NCBI RefSeq assembly: GCF_000342045.1
Contig: NZ_AONQ01000006.1
Location: 40,772-104,771, forward strand
Direction: 5' to 3'
Length of the DNA stretch: 64,000 nt
Origin: Paramagnetospirillum caucaseum
GTDB lineage: Bacteria > Pseudomonadota > Alphaproteobacteria > Rhodospirillales > Magnetospirillaceae
A program made the translations under genes and the position numbers. Shown piece after piece: positions 36,012-46,224 of this stretch (the first letter of the stretch is position 1; the number at the start of each line of letters is the position of its first letter). A model generated the notes under the pieces. It was not told the origin of the DNA. It was given only the letters and a program-made list of their open reading frames with translations, and did not search any database.

Positions 36012-37691
36012 CTATCCCTGGCGCATGTTGCCGAGGAAGCCGCCGACCTCCGAGCGCAGATGGCCGGCCTCCTCCACCAGTTCGTCGGCGGCCTTGAACA
36101 TGCCCGACGCCATTTCGCCGGTGGCGGTGGCGGCCTTGGACACGTCGGCGATGTTGCGGGTGATCTCGGCATTGCCCGACGCCGCTTCCTGCACCGAGCG
36201 GACGATCTCGTCGGTGGCGGCGCTTTGCTCCTCCACCGCCGCGGCGATGGACGACACCACCTGATTGACCCGGTCGATGGTCTGGCCGACGCTGCGGATG
36301 GTGCTGACCGCCTCGGCCGAGATGGACTGGATGCCGGCGATCTGCTGGGCGATCTCGTCGGTGGCCCGCGCCGTCTGGTTGGCCAGGGTCTTGACCTCGC
36401 TGGCCACCACGGCGAAGCCTTTTCCGGCCTCGCCCGCCCGCGCCGCCTCGATGGTGGCGTTCAAGGCCAGCAGGTTGGTCTGCCCGGCGATGTCGTTGAT
36501 CAGCTGCACCACCTCGCCAATGCGCCGCGCCGCCTCGGCCAGCCCGTCCATGGTGCCGTTGGCGGCGTGGATGCCGCTGACCGCCTCGGTGGTGATGCTG
36601 GCGGTCTCGGTGACCTGGCGGCTGATCTCCTGCACCGAGGAGCCCAACTGCTCGGCGGCGCTGGCCACGGTGGCGACGTTGGCGGCCGAATGCTCGGCGG
36701 CGCTGGCCACGGCGGCGCCTTGCGAGCTGGTCTGCTCGGCATTGGCCTGCAGGGAATTGGACAGGTTGTGCACCCGGTCGATGGAGGTGCTCACCGTCGC
36801 CATGATCTTTTCCATGGCTTCGTTGAATTCCGAGATCATGCGGTCGCGCCGGGCCAGCAATTCGGTCTGCTGCTCGCGCTGGCGGCGCTGCTGGGCCTCC
36901 AGTTCCGCCGCCCGCTTCATGCCGTCGCGGAACACCGCCACGGCGCGGGCCATCTCGCCCACCTCGTCCTGTCCGTCCTGGGAGGGAATCTCCACGTCGG
37001 TGCTGCCGTCGGCCAGACGGCCCATCACCCCGGTCAGCTGGGTCACCGGCCTGGCGGTCAGCCGCGCCATGACCAGCGTCACCACGATGCCCACGCCCAG
37101 GAACACCGCCAGCACCAGGAAGTACTGCATCTTGGTGCTCTGCCCGGCGGCGGCGGTCTCGCGGTAATCGTCGGCGGCCTTGGCGGCGGCCTTTTCCGCC
37201 AGATCCCGCAGCTTGGTGCGCAGGCCGTCATATTCCAGCTCGGTGGCGCCCATCATGGATAGCGCCGTCATGTGGTCGCTCTGGTACATGTCGAGCACGT
37301 CGCCGGCCGCCAGGACATAGTCCTTGACCTGCTTGGCCACCGCCGGATCGGCCTTGAGGGATTCCAGCAGCGCCTTGGATTTCTCGCCCAGCGTCTTGAG
37401 GTCGGCGCGCACCTGGGTGTCGAGGCCCTTGATCCGCTCCTTGTCCTCCTTGGCCGCCTGCCAGCCCAGCAGGCGGTAGATGTTGGATTCGGTGGTGGCG
37501 GCCATGCCGTCCAGTTCGGCGGCGGTGCGGCTGTTGGCGAAGGACACGGTGACCATGCCCTCCATGGACCGTTCCTGCCTGTCCATGGCCACATGGAAGA
37601 CGGCGCCCAGCACAACGATGCAGGCAACCAAAAGGAGTGGGGCGATGAAGAATTTTACGGTGATACGGGCGTCGGCGATACGGGCGAGCAC
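36012..37691 (-). CDS. Methyl-accepting chemotaxis protein, helical-bundle sensor
   Basis: A 559-residue chemoreceptor. Helix one is at about residues 13-33 ([20 protein letters not shown]). The periplasmic part (about 34-185) is all-helical, Lys/Ala/Glu-rich and of the four-helix-bundle type; helix two is at about 188-210. A HAMP linker follows ([20 protein letters not shown]), then the signalling hairpin with the conserved [20 protein letters not shown] tip. The C terminus (GFLGNMRQG) lacks a CheR-tethering pentapeptide. It has its own 250-base upstream gap shared with the divergent receiver-phosphatase gene. Confidence 0.92.
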   Translation of the reverse strand: MLARIADARITVKFFIAPLLLVACIVVLGAVFHVAMDRQERSMEGMVTVSFANSRTAAELDGMAATTESNIYRLLGWQAAKEDKERIKGLDTQVRADLKTLGEKSKALLESLKADPAVAKQVKDYVLAAGDVLDMYQSDHMTALSMMGATELEYDGLRTKLRDLAEKAAAKAADDYRETAAAGQSTKMQYFLVLAVFLGVGIVVTLVMARLTARPVTQLTGVMGRLADGSTDVEIPSQDGQDEVGEMARAVAVFRDGMKRAAELEAQQRRQREQQTELLARRDRMISEFNEAMEKIMATVSTSIDRVHNLSNSLQANAEQTSSQGAAVASAAEHSAANVATVASAAEQLGSSVQEISRQVTETASITTEAVSGIHAANGTMDGLAEAARRIGEVVQLINDIAGQTNLLALNATIEAARAGEAGKGFAVVASEVKTLANQTARATDEIAQQIAGIQSISAEAVSTIRSVGQTIDRVNQVVSSIAAAVEEQSAATDEIVRSVQEAASGNAEITRNIADVSKAATATGEMASGMFKAADELVEEAGHLRSEVGGFLGNMRQG

Positions 37692-37941
37692 GGGAATCTC
37701 CCAGACAAGTAATGGCGATTACCGGTTCCAGAATGGTTCCGGCCCTACCGATTACTGCTCGCCTTCCTATACGAACGCATAATTATTTTGTTTAGCCGCG
37801 TCCTGGCGCAACAAGATTGCCAATACGGCGGGGACAAGGTCAAGGCCTTGTTGACGCCCGGCGGGAAAAAGCCGGCCGGGACGCGTCATCTCCGCTGGTG
37901 ATTTTCCCGGGCATGGCTATCCTGGCGTCAGGGAGGATCAA

Positions 37942-39114
37942 GTGGATACGTTGGAGGAGCAGACCGTCAATCTGGCCGAGGCGCGGGTTCTGGTTGTCGA
38001 GGACAACGAGATGAACCGGGTCTTCGCCTGCGCCGTACTGGAGAGCATGGGCCTCAAGCGGGTGGAGTGCGCCCGCAACGGCCGCGAGGGGCTGGACAAG
38101 GTCGAATCCTTCACCCCCGACATCGTGCTGCTCGACCTGATGATGCCGGTGATGAACGGCGAGGAATTCCTCAAGGAATTGCGGGCCGACCCGCGCCACC
38201 GCACCCTGCCGGTCCTGGTGCTGTCGGCGGTGGTCGACCAGTCCACCCGCAACGCCCTGTTCGCCGCCGGCGCCAACGACTACATCGGCAAGCCCATCGA
38301 CCGCCTGGAACTGGTGGCCCGCGTCGAGGTCCATCTGCGCAGCCATCTGGCCCTGGCCGACCTGCGCCGCTACCGCGACCGGCTGGCGGTGGATTTGCGC
38401 ATGGCCCGCGGCATGCAGAACGCCCTGCTGCCCGGCACAGACCGCATGCGCGAGGCGCGGGAGCGCTACGGCCTGGCCATCAATGCGGTGTTCAACCCCT
38501 CCACCGAACTGGGGGGAGATCTGTGGGGTCTGGTGCCGGTGGACGATCACCGGCTCGCCCTGTTCGCCGTGGATTTTTCCGGCCATGGCGTGGCGGCCTC
38601 CATCAACACCTTCCGCCTGCATCTGCTGCTCCAGGACCTGGAGGCCCAGATGGGCGATCCCGGCGCCGTGCTGGAAAAGGTCAACGTCACGCTGAAGCAG
38701 CTGTTGCCGCGCGGCCAGTTCGCCACCATGACCATGGCGGTGATCGATTGCCGGGCGCGGACCCTGTCCCTGGTCAATGCCGGCGGTCCCGCCCCCATCC
38801 TGGTGGAACCGGGCGGCGCGCCGCATCTGGTGGGCGGTGTCGGGTTGCCGCTGGGAATCAGCCTGACGGCCCGCTACGAGACCACGGTGATGCCGTTTCC
38901 GCCGGGAAGCCAGCTGTCGCTCTACAGCGATGCCCTGATCGACGCGGCCGATTCGTCGGGCGCGCCCTTGGGCGAGGAATGGGTGGTGGAGCTGGTCCGC
39001 GAGGTTCTGGCCGACGATCCGGCGGAAACGGTGGTCCGGGTGATGGCCGGCTTCGCCGCCCGCTCGCCGGGCGAGTTCGCCGACGACGTGACCTGGGTTC
39101 AGGTGGTCGGCTGA
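37942..39114 (+). CDS. Response regulator with PP2C-type (RsbU-like) phosphatase
   Basis: A 390-residue two-domain protein. The receiver (residues about 14-135) has EDNEMNR, phospho-acceptor Asp in LLDLMMPVMNGEE and Lys in YIGKPID. A coiled linker leads to a SpoIIE/PP2C phosphatase domain (about 165-390) with GGDLWG, DFSGHGVAA and the terminal ADDVTWVQV metal-binding Asp pair. Such proteins dephosphorylate a STAS antagonist in partner-switching. The STAS and ATPase partners are encoded convergently just downstream, five bases away. Start is GTG at 37942 with GGAGGA seven bases upstream. Confidence 0.92.
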   Translation: MDTLEEQTVNLAEARVLVVEDNEMNRVFACAVLESMGLKRVECARNGREGLDKVESFTPDIVLLDLMMPVMNGEEFLKELRADPRHRTLPVLVLSAVVDQSTRNALFAAGANDYIGKPIDRLELVARVEVHLRSHLALADLRRYRDRLAVDLRMARGMQNALLPGTDRMREARERYGLAINAVFNPSTELGGDLWGLVPVDDHRLALFAVDFSGHGVAASINTFRLHLLLQDLEAQMGDPGAVLEKVNVTLKQLLPRGQFATMTMAVIDCRARTLSLVNAGGPAPILVEPGGAPHLVGGVGLPLGISLTARYETTVMPFPPGSQLSLYSDALIDAADSSGAPLGEEWVVELVREVLADDPAETVVRVMAGFAARSPGEFADDVTWVQVVG

Positions 39115-39119
39115 GTTAG

Positions 39120-39851
39120 TTAGGCCTGTTCCCCGGCGGGAAGGCGGAAGCGCATGGTGATGCGCCGTCCCCGGTTGGTGAACGACACCCGCTGGCACAA
39201 ATCCCGTATCTGGCCGATGCCGCGGCCGCAGCAGGCGCCGGGCGCTACCGGCAGGGAAACGGCGGGCGGCCTGAAGCCCCGGCCGCGATCCTCGACCCGG
39301 ATCACCAGATGGGTCCGGTTCCAGTCGGCGGCGATGGTCACCGGCCGGCGTCCGAAGCGGGGGTCGGCAAGGCGGCGCTGCATGGCCTGGGTGAAGGCGG
39401 CCAGCCCGTCGCGGCTGCCGCGCAGGCGGCCGTCCAGGCAGAGATTGCCGTGCATGACGGCATTGCTCACCGCTTCCTGCAGGGCCAGCCGGACGTCGAT
39501 TCCGATGGAATCCATGTGCGGCAGGCGCTGGCCGAGGGCCTCGACCATCATGCCGACCAGATCGTTGTGGACGGCGGCGGCGGTGGAAGCCCGGACCAGG
39601 AGGCGGGCCGGCAGCCGCTCCAGCCCATCCTCGGGCGAGGCGCAGTCCAGGTCGATGGCCCAGGCGGCCGGCGGACAGAGGATATTCTCGATACCGGTCG
39701 CGCCGGCCCCCTCGAACAGCACCAGGGCGTGGCCGTGCTCGTCGGTGCGCAGCGGCAGCAATCCGGCGGCGGCCAGCCGTCCGAACCGCCCGAGGCCGCG
39801 CTTGCCCCGGGCCTGGCTGACGATGGCGGGAGGTGGCGTGATCCGGCTCAC
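39120..39851 (-). CDS. Anti-sigma-factor-like ATPase (HATPase_c), RsbW family
   Basis: A 243-residue protein. The C-terminal half is a GHKL ATPase with N box LQEAVSNAVMHGN, G1 box VEDRGRGF and a Gly-rich GRGIGQI, like RsbW/SpoIIAB anti-sigma kinases. The N-terminal 90 residues (KRGLGRFGRLAAAGLLPLRT) resemble no domain I can name and may be an extra sensory or docking part. It should phosphorylate the STAS protein encoded just upstream (four-base overlap). The sigma factor or other target is not in the window. Confidence 0.85.
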   Translation of the reverse strand: MSRITPPPAIVSQARGKRGLGRFGRLAAAGLLPLRTDEHGHALVLFEGAGATGIENILCPPAAWAIDLDCASPEDGLERLPARLLVRASTAAAVHNDLVGMMVEALGQRLPHMDSIGIDVRLALQEAVSNAVMHGNLCLDGRLRGSRDGLAAFTQAMQRRLADPRFGRRPVTIAADWNRTHLVIRVEDRGRGFRPPAVSLPVAPGACCGRGIGQIRDLCQRVSFTNRGRRITMRFRLPAGEQA

Positions 39852-40153
39852 TTGAACTCGAACAGCGTCTTGAAGGCGGCGCGTTCCAGGGCCGCCGCCA
39901 CCGGCCCGCTGGCTCCCTGGACGGAAACCTTGAGGTTGCGGTTCTGCGATACGTCGTAGATGTGCACGAACAGGCTCATGCCGGTGGAATCGATGAAACT
40001 GAGGTCTCCCAGGCGGATGTCCAGGCTGTTCAGGCTGCCGGCGGCTTCCAGTTCGGACAGGATCTTCGGGAAAAGGGGAGCCTCGGCGAAGGTCAGAGTC
40101 CCGCTGATGTTCAACTGGGCCGTATTTCCGTTGGTCTTGAGCGCGTATTTCAT
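39848..40153 (-). CDS. STAS-domain anti-sigma antagonist
   Basis: A 101-residue single STAS domain (SpoIIAA/RsbV-like). IRLGDLSFIDSTGMSLFVHI carries the Ser that is phosphorylated by the partner kinase. Its phosphorylation state would decide whether the ATPase is bound or free. It starts 18 bases after the chemoreceptor gene stop on the same strand and overlaps the ATPase gene by four bases, so the receptor, STAS and ATPase genes form one operon. Confidence 0.92.
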   Translation of the reverse strand: MKYALKTNGNTAQLNISGTLTFAEAPLFPKILSELEAAGSLNSLDIRLGDLSFIDSTGMSLFVHIYDVSQNRNLKVSVQGASGPVAAALERAAFKTLFEFK

Positions 40154-40171
40154 GTCGGCTTCTCTCGATTT

Positions 40172-41860
40172 CTAGGATGCCCGGATGCTGGTCAGGAAGG
40201 TGTCCACCCGATTACGAAGAGTATTGGCCCGCTCCGCCACGTCCTTGGCCGTTCCGAACACCTCGTCGGCGACCCGCTCGGTCCGCTCGGCGGCCTGATT
40301 GACAGATACGATATTCGAACTTACCTCCGTTGTCGCCTGGGCAACCTGCTGGACGTTCTCGGCGATCTCGCCGGTGGCCTCGTCCTGCTGGTTGACTGCC
40401 CCGGCGATTCCCGACGACGCTTCCCGGATGCGTTCGATCACGTCCGAGATCGAGGCGATGGCCGCCACCGCGTCGCCGGTGACCTTCTGGACGGTGGCGA
40501 TCTGGGTGGCGATCTCGTCGGTGGCCCGCGCCGTCTGGTTGGCCAGGGTCTTGACCTCGTTGGCCACCACGGCGAACCCTTTTCCGGCGTCGCCGGCCCG
40601 TGCCGCCTCGATGGTGGCGTTCAAGGCCAGCAGGTTGGTCTGCGCCGCGATGTCGTTGATCAGGGCGACCACCGCACCGATCTTGCCCACCGCCTCGGCC
40701 AGGCTGTTGATCAGGGCGGTGGTGCGGCCGGCCTCGGCCGAGGCGTCGCCGGCGACACGCACCGAGATGCCGACCCGCTGGCTGATATCCTCGCCGGACA
40801 GGGCCAGCTGTTCCGCCGAACTGGCCGCCGTCCGCATGTTGACGGCGGTTTCCTCGATGGCCGAGGCTACCGCCGTGGCCTGGGCCGAGGCGCCCTGGGC
40901 GGTTTCCGACAGCGCGCGCGAGGTGGATTCCAACTGCTCGGCGGTGGCAGCCATGCCCTGCAGCGCCTCGGTGACCTCCTCGTTGAACTCCTTGAGCAGG
41001 TTGTCGACGACGCGGGCCCGCTTGTCCTTGGTCCACTCCGCCTCGCGCTGTTCGGCGGCCAGCTGCTCGGCGCGGATCAGCCCTTCCTTGAAGATCTCCA
41101 CGGCGCGGGCCATGTCGCCCACCTCGTCCTGGCGGACGAGGGCAGGGACCTCCAGGTGGAACTCCTTCTTGGACAGGCTGTCCATGATCGTGGCGAGGTT
41201 GACCAGCGGCCGGGTGATGCGTCGCGCCACCAGTACGGACAGGGCGAGGACCAGGGCGGTCAGCACCAGGACGCCGCCGCCGAAATAAAGGGCGCTGGAC
41301 CAGAAGGCGGCATCCACGTCGTCCAGGTAGATGCCGGTGCCGACCACCCAGCCCCAGCCGGAGTTCAGCTTGACGTAGGACAGCTTGCGCACCGGCCTGG
41401 GGCTGCCCGGCTTCGGCCAGTCGTAGGTGTGGAAGTCGGCGCCCTTGGCCTTGACCCGTTCGTTCATGCGCACGAACAGCGGCTCACCGGCGGCATCCTT
41501 GAGGTCGCTGACGTCCTTGCCGTTCAGTTCCGGCCGGACGGGGTGCATGACCATCCGCCCCGCCAGATCGTGAATCCAGAAATAGTCGTTGTCGCCGTAG
41601 CGCAGGGCGGCGATGTCGCGCCGCGCCGCCGCCTGGGCGTCGGCCTCGGACAGCCGCCCGGCCTTGGCCTCGGCCTCGTAGGCGCCGACGATGCCGGCGG
41701 CGCTGTCCACCAGATCCTTGACCTTGGCCTTGCGTCCGGCCAGCACCTCGCCGTTCAGAAGGTCGAGAGCGCCGAGGAAGATCAGGCACATGCCCACGAA
41801 GGCCGCCGCCACGATCAACCCGATTTTTGTTCCGATCCGCCTGTCGTCAAGCCACGTCAT
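40172..41860 (-). CDS. Methyl-accepting chemotaxis protein with Cache sensor
   Basis: A 562-residue chemoreceptor with a helix at about residues 12-32, a single-Cache sensor ([20 protein letters not shown], then [19 protein letters not shown]), and a second helix at about 188-210. A HAMP linker and the signalling hairpin with [20 protein letters not shown] complete it. The sensor is very like that of the receptor at 104-1834. The ATG at 41860 has GAGGG six bases upstream and begins [12 protein letters not shown]; longer in-frame forms lack a ribosome site. It is first in an operon with STAS and anti-sigma-like genes, an unusual neighbourhood for a chemoreceptor. Confidence 0.92.
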   Translation of the reverse strand: MTWLDDRRIGTKIGLIVAAAFVGMCLIFLGALDLLNGEVLAGRKAKVKDLVDSAAGIVGAYEAEAKAGRLSEADAQAAARRDIAALRYGDNDYFWIHDLAGRMVMHPVRPELNGKDVSDLKDAAGEPLFVRMNERVKAKGADFHTYDWPKPGSPRPVRKLSYVKLNSGWGWVVGTGIYLDDVDAAFWSSALYFGGGVLVLTALVLALSVLVARRITRPLVNLATIMDSLSKKEFHLEVPALVRQDEVGDMARAVEIFKEGLIRAEQLAAEQREAEWTKDKRARVVDNLLKEFNEEVTEALQGMAATAEQLESTSRALSETAQGASAQATAVASAIEETAVNMRTAASSAEQLALSGEDISQRVGISVRVAGDASAEAGRTTALINSLAEAVGKIGAVVALINDIAAQTNLLALNATIEAARAGDAGKGFAVVANEVKTLANQTARATDEIATQIATVQKVTGDAVAAIASISDVIERIREASSGIAGAVNQQDEATGEIAENVQQVAQATTEVSSNIVSVNQAAERTERVADEVFGTAKDVAERANTLRNRVDTFLTSIRAS

Positions 41861-42102
41861 CACCGCCCTCGCGTTGTAAAACCGCCTATGCTGCACTGCA
41901 ACTAGATCGCAATGCGCGGCAGATGTCAAACATCGGAGGGTGAGTGGTTTGAAAAGAACCAGGGGATATCACCAGATATTCGGCAATGAAATCACGACGA
42001 TAAAGATGCATATTTTATACTTGTATAGATTTTCTTGTTTAAATAACTTTTGTTATATTAGTAACTGCCGTTTGTCCGGTCATAAGGTGTTGCTGATATG
42101 CA
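41861..42102 (-). promoter_or_regulatory. AT-rich intergenic region upstream of chemoreceptor operon
   Basis: About 240 bases with strikingly AT-rich sequence at 41965-42065 in a GC-rich region. It must hold the promoter of the receptor-STAS-ATPase operon and the 3' end of the GST transcript. No convincing open reading frame, terminator hairpin or regulator box was recognised. Confidence 0.35.
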
Positions 42103-42801
42103 TCATTTGCCCTGGGTGTTAGCCGTCTGTCCGAACAGTATTTTCTTGGCCTCTTCGGTAACCACCCGCTGGGTATTGACCTCGTCGGCGCGGGCATAGG
42201 CCTTCTGGACCGCCGGGCGGGCGGCGATGGCCTGGAACCAGCGCTTGAGGTGGGGGAAGTCGTCCAGGTTCTGGCCCTGGCGTTCCCACGGCACGATCCA
42301 GGGATAGGAGGCCATGTCGGCGATGGAATACGCGCCCGCCATGAACTCGCTTTCGGCCAGGCGGCGGTCGAGCACGCCGTACAGCCGGTTGGTCTCCTTG
42401 ACGTAGCGCTCGATGGCGTAGGGGATCTTCTCCGGGGCGTACTGGACGAAGTGATGGTTCTGGCCGAGCATGGGGCCGAGACCGCCCATCTGCCAGAACA
42501 GCCATTGCAGCGTCCCGGCCCGCCCGCGCGCATCGGCGGGCAGGAAACGGCCGCATTTCTCCGCCAGATAGACCAGGATGGCCCCGGATTCGAACACGCT
42601 GAGCGGCGCCCCGCCGTCGGCGGGCTGGTCATCGACGATGGCCGGCATGCGGTTGTTGGGAGAAATGCGCAGGAAGTCGGGCTGGAACTGCTCGCCGGTG
42701 GAGATGTTGACCGGCCTGATGCGGTAGGGCAGGCCAGCCTCTTCCAGGAAGATGGTGATCTTATGCCCGTTGGGCGTGGTCCAGTAGTAAAGGTCGATCA
42801 T
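42103..42801 (-). CDS. Glutathione S-transferase, YfcG-like
   Basis: A 232-residue GST. The thioredoxin-like N domain begins IDLYYWTTPNGHKITIFLEE, where TPNG-x-K is typical of the YfcG/YghU group with disulfide-bond reductase activity. FESGAILVYLAEKCGRFLP supplies the glutathione gamma-glutamyl contact. The helical C domain ends with DFPHLKRWFQAIAARPAVQK. It is probably a cytoplasmic thiol or peroxide defence enzyme. It lies 80 bases downstream of the bacteriohemerythrin gene on the same strand, with a hairpin between. Confidence 0.9.
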   Translation of the reverse strand: MIDLYYWTTPNGHKITIFLEEAGLPYRIRPVNISTGEQFQPDFLRISPNNRMPAIVDDQPADGGAPLSVFESGAILVYLAEKCGRFLPADARGRAGTLQWLFWQMGGLGPMLGQNHHFVQYAPEKIPYAIERYVKETNRLYGVLDRRLAESEFMAGAYSIADMASYPWIVPWERQGQNLDDFPHLKRWFQAIAARPAVQKAYARADEVNTQRVVTEEAKKILFGQTANTQGK

Positions 42802-42843
42802 TCAGGCGCTCCTGTTCGATGCCTCTGACAGGTAGGCCGCCGC

Positions 42844-42865
42844 CGGCAGGGCGGAAGCCCTGCCG
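42844..42865 (-). terminator. Hairpin after bacteriohemerythrin gene
   Basis: A 9-bp perfect stem cggcagggc / gccctgccg with loop ggaa, 16 bases past the hemerythrin stop and 43 bases before the GST start. There is no T-run, so it may terminate weakly or stabilise the upstream transcript. Confidence 0.45.
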
Positions 42866-42881
42866 ATGGTATGAGGCCGGA

Positions 42882-43304
42882 TCAGCGCCACTGCTCGACC
42901 TTCATCTTGCCCTTCATCTTGAGGTCGGTTTCCAGAATATGGTTCATCAGCCAGTGGTTCAGGAAGGCCGACATCTCGCCGGCGGCCACGGCCAGATCGG
43001 CGTACTGGCCGGCGTTGAACTTGGCGATGTAGTCGCCCAGCGTCTTCCGGAGGGCGGCGTGCTGGCGCTTGTTCTCCTCCAGGCCCTCGTACTTGGCCAC
43101 CGCCTGGATGTATTCCTCGCGGGCGAAATGGTCGTAGGCGTAAAGCTGCAGCCGTTCCAGGGTAACCTGAATGGCGTGCTTGTCGATGCCGTCGGGCGCC
43201 TTGGCCTTGGCCTCGAATTCATTGATCAGTCCGATAAGTTCCTTGTGGTCGGCGTCGATCTCGATGTCGCCGACCTTCAGCGTTTCGTCCCAGGCGATGG
43301 CCAT
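42882..43304 (-). CDS. Bacteriohemerythrin with one altered iron ligand
   Basis: A 140-residue hemerythrin-family protein that should bind oxygen (or NO) at a di-iron centre. Expected ligands are seen at His20 (DADHKEL), His59 and Glu63 (YDHFAREE), His82 (KRQHAAL), and the His/Asp pair in LMNHILETD. In the usual H-x-x-x-H pair the first His is replaced by Asn78 (EENKRQH), a single-base change from a His codon. The protein might therefore bind iron differently or sense redox rather than carry oxygen. It has its own promoter gap, divergent from the LysR gene. Confidence 0.9.
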   Translation of the reverse strand: MAIAWDETLKVGDIEIDADHKELIGLINEFEAKAKAPDGIDKHAIQVTLERLQLYAYDHFAREEYIQAVAKYEGLEENKRQHAALRKTLGDYIAKFNAGQYADLAVAAGEMSAFLNHWLMNHILETDLKMKGKMKVEQWR

Positions 43305-43487
43305 GGTTGTTTCCCCCTTTGGCTACGTCCTTAGGGTAACGTGTCCGGCGGCCGGGCTCAACGGCGGAACCGGGGGAGTGAACGGCAACGGATGAATTGC
43401 GATCACCCGAAAGTGGCGGCAAATCGTTTGCAAAGTGGTCCCGGGCTCCGGACACTGGGGAACAAGCCACCGTCCGGGTTGAATGCC

Positions 43488-44378
43488 ATGGCCTACCGAC
43501 TTCCTCCGCTCAACGCGCTGCGCCTGTTCGAGGCGGCGGGCCGCCATCTCAGTTTCAAGCTGGCTGCCGAGGAATTAAATCTCACCCCCAGCGCCGTCAG
43601 CCACGGCATCGCCTCGCTGGAGGATTGGCTGGGGGTGTCGCTGTTTGCCCGCGGCCACCGCTCGCTCAGCCTGACCGCCGCCGGGCGGGCCTATCTGCCG
43701 CGTATCCGCGACGTGTTGCAGCAACTGGCCGGCGCCACCGAGGCGGTGCCCGGGCGGCGGCCCAGCGGAAGGCTGTCGGTCAGCGTCGCCCCCAGTTTCG
43801 GGCTGCGCTGGCTGATTCCGGGCCTGCCCCGCTTCAACCAGAGACACCCCGATATCGAGGTGACCCTGGACACGGCGCGGCGTCAGGTGGAGTTCCCCCG
43901 CGACGGTATCGACGTGGCCATCCGCATGGGGCAGGGGGGCTGGCAGGACCTCTACAGCCTGTGCCTGACCATGGAAGATCTGGTGCCGGTCTGCGCCCCC
44001 GCCTTGGCCGCCGAGATCCGCACGCCCGCCGATCTCAAGGGCCGGACGCTGTTGCAGGTGACCAACATCTCCGAGGACTGGGCCGCCTGGGCCGATCTGG
44101 CTGGGGTGGAGGGGCTGGATTTGGAGCGCGGCCTTAAGCTCGACACCCTGCACATGGCCTGGGAAGCGGCGGCCCAGGGGGTGGGCATCGCCCTGGGCCG
44201 CCTGCCCCTGGCCGCCCCGGACCTGGACAGCGGGCGGCTGGTCCCCGTGCTGGGACCGCCGCGCCGCTGCCGCACCGGCTATTGGCTGGTGGCGGGCCGC
44301 GATTCCCTGGCGCGGCCCGAGGTGGTCGCTTTCCGCAACTGGCTGCGCGAGGAACTGGCGGTTCACGCCCCCCTGTAG
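43488..44378 (+). CDS. LysR-family transcriptional regulator, GcvA-like
   Basis: A 296-residue regulator. The N-terminal winged helix-turn-helix reads LNALRLFEAAGRHLSFKLAA then LNLTPSAVSHGIASLEDWLG, with the GcvA-type opening PPLNALR. The effector-binding domain (about residues 92-290) includes LSVSVAPSFGLRWLIPGLPR and GIDVAIRMGQGGW. The ATG at 43488 is chosen because homologues start here. The regulated genes are unknown; it is divergent from the hemerythrin gene and overlaps the enoyl-CoA hydratase gene by 16 bases tail to tail. Confidence 0.9.
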   Translation: MAYRLPPLNALRLFEAAGRHLSFKLAAEELNLTPSAVSHGIASLEDWLGVSLFARGHRSLSLTAAGRAYLPRIRDVLQQLAGATEAVPGRRPSGRLSVSVAPSFGLRWLIPGLPRFNQRHPDIEVTLDTARRQVEFPRDGIDVAIRMGQGGWQDLYSLCLTMEDLVPVCAPALAAEIRTPADLKGRTLLQVTNISEDWAAWADLAGVEGLDLERGLKLDTLHMAWEAAAQGVGIALGRLPLAAPDLDSGRLVPVLGPPRRCRTGYWLVAGRDSLARPEVVAFRNWLREELAVHAPL

Positions 44379-45154
44379 ACCGGCGCCCGGTGGCCGATCC
44401 AGGCGTCGAGACCTTCGCGCAGATCGTGGGTATGGGCCATGCGGGCGAATTGCTCGCCTTCCACGGCCAACCCCTCGGCGATGGACAGGTTGATGCCGCG
44501 CGTCACCGCGTTGATCACCGCGCGGGCCGCCAGGGGCGAGTGGCGGATGATGCGTCCGGCCATGTGGCGCGCCGCCTCCATGAGGGTGTGGTGAGGCACC
44601 ACGGCGTTGACCAGCCCCATCTCCAGCGCCCGCTGCGGCTTGAACGCATCGCCGGTCAGCAGCAGTTCCAGGGCGCGCTTGCGCCCAGCCAGCCGGGGCA
44701 GGCGCTGGGTGCCGCCGAAGGTGGGCGGCATGCCCAGGTTGATCTCCGGCTTGGCGAACACCGCCCGCTCGCTGGCCACGGCCAGATGCACCGCCTCGGT
44801 GATCTCGCAGCCGCCGCCATAGGCGATGCCGTTGACCGCCGCGATGACCGGCTTGCCGAAGGCCTCCAGCCGGGCGGTCATGGCCTGGCCGCGCCGCACG
44901 AAATCGCGCATGGCCCTGTCGCCGCCCGCCGCCACCCCGCGCGCGAACTCGTGGATGTCGGCTCCGGCCGAGAAGGCGCGCTCGCCCGCCCCGGTCAGGA
45001 TCACGGCGGCGACCATCTCGTCGGCTTCCAGCGTGTCGAGGACCGCCATCAGGGTGTCGACCAGTTCGTAGCTGATGGCATTGAGCTTTTCCGGGCGGTT
45101 GAGGGTGATGGTGGCGATGTTGCCTTTCACCTCGCACAGGATGCAGTTGGACAT
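44363..45154 (-). CDS. Enoyl-CoA hydratase/isomerase family protein
   Basis: A 263-residue crotonase-fold enzyme. The oxyanion-hole segments are GAGERAFSAGADIHEFA and AAVNGIAYGGGCEITEAVHL; catalytic Glu candidates sit in CEIT and KPEINLGMPPTFGGTQRLPR. It is expected to hydrate 2-enoyl-CoA in fatty acid oxidation, though paralogues handle other CoA esters. The ATG at 45154 follows GGAGG nine bases upstream. It is monocistronic, divergent from glyQ. Confidence 0.9.
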   Translation of the reverse strand: MSNCILCEVKGNIATITLNRPEKLNAISYELVDTLMAVLDTLEADEMVAAVILTGAGERAFSAGADIHEFARGVAAGGDRAMRDFVRRGQAMTARLEAFGKPVIAAVNGIAYGGGCEITEAVHLAVASERAVFAKPEINLGMPPTFGGTQRLPRLAGRKRALELLLTGDAFKPQRALEMGLVNAVVPHHTLMEAARHMAGRIIRHSPLAARAVINAVTRGINLSIAEGLAVEGEQFARMAHTHDLREGLDAWIGHRAPVYRGA

Positions 45155-45339
45155 GGCGGGGTCCTCCGTCGTTGAACGCGGCCATGGTCGACCACCGGGC
45201 GGCCCCGGCGCAAACGCAGGGTTTTCACCGCCGATTGCCTTCCGCTCACGGGAAACGCCGCCCTCGGTCTTGACCGAGTCAGGCGGCATGGCTAGGGTTG
45301 CGGCAATTTCGCGGCAACCTGATTGAACGGCGGTTTTCC

Positions 45340-46221
<882 letters not shown>

Positions 46222-46224
46222 TCC

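Noticed and set aside
37692..37941. A small RNA or gene between the divergent chemoreceptor and receiver-phosphatase genes
   Set aside because: Only short imperfect hairpins are present, with no promoter-plus-terminator pair; it looks like a shared promoter region.
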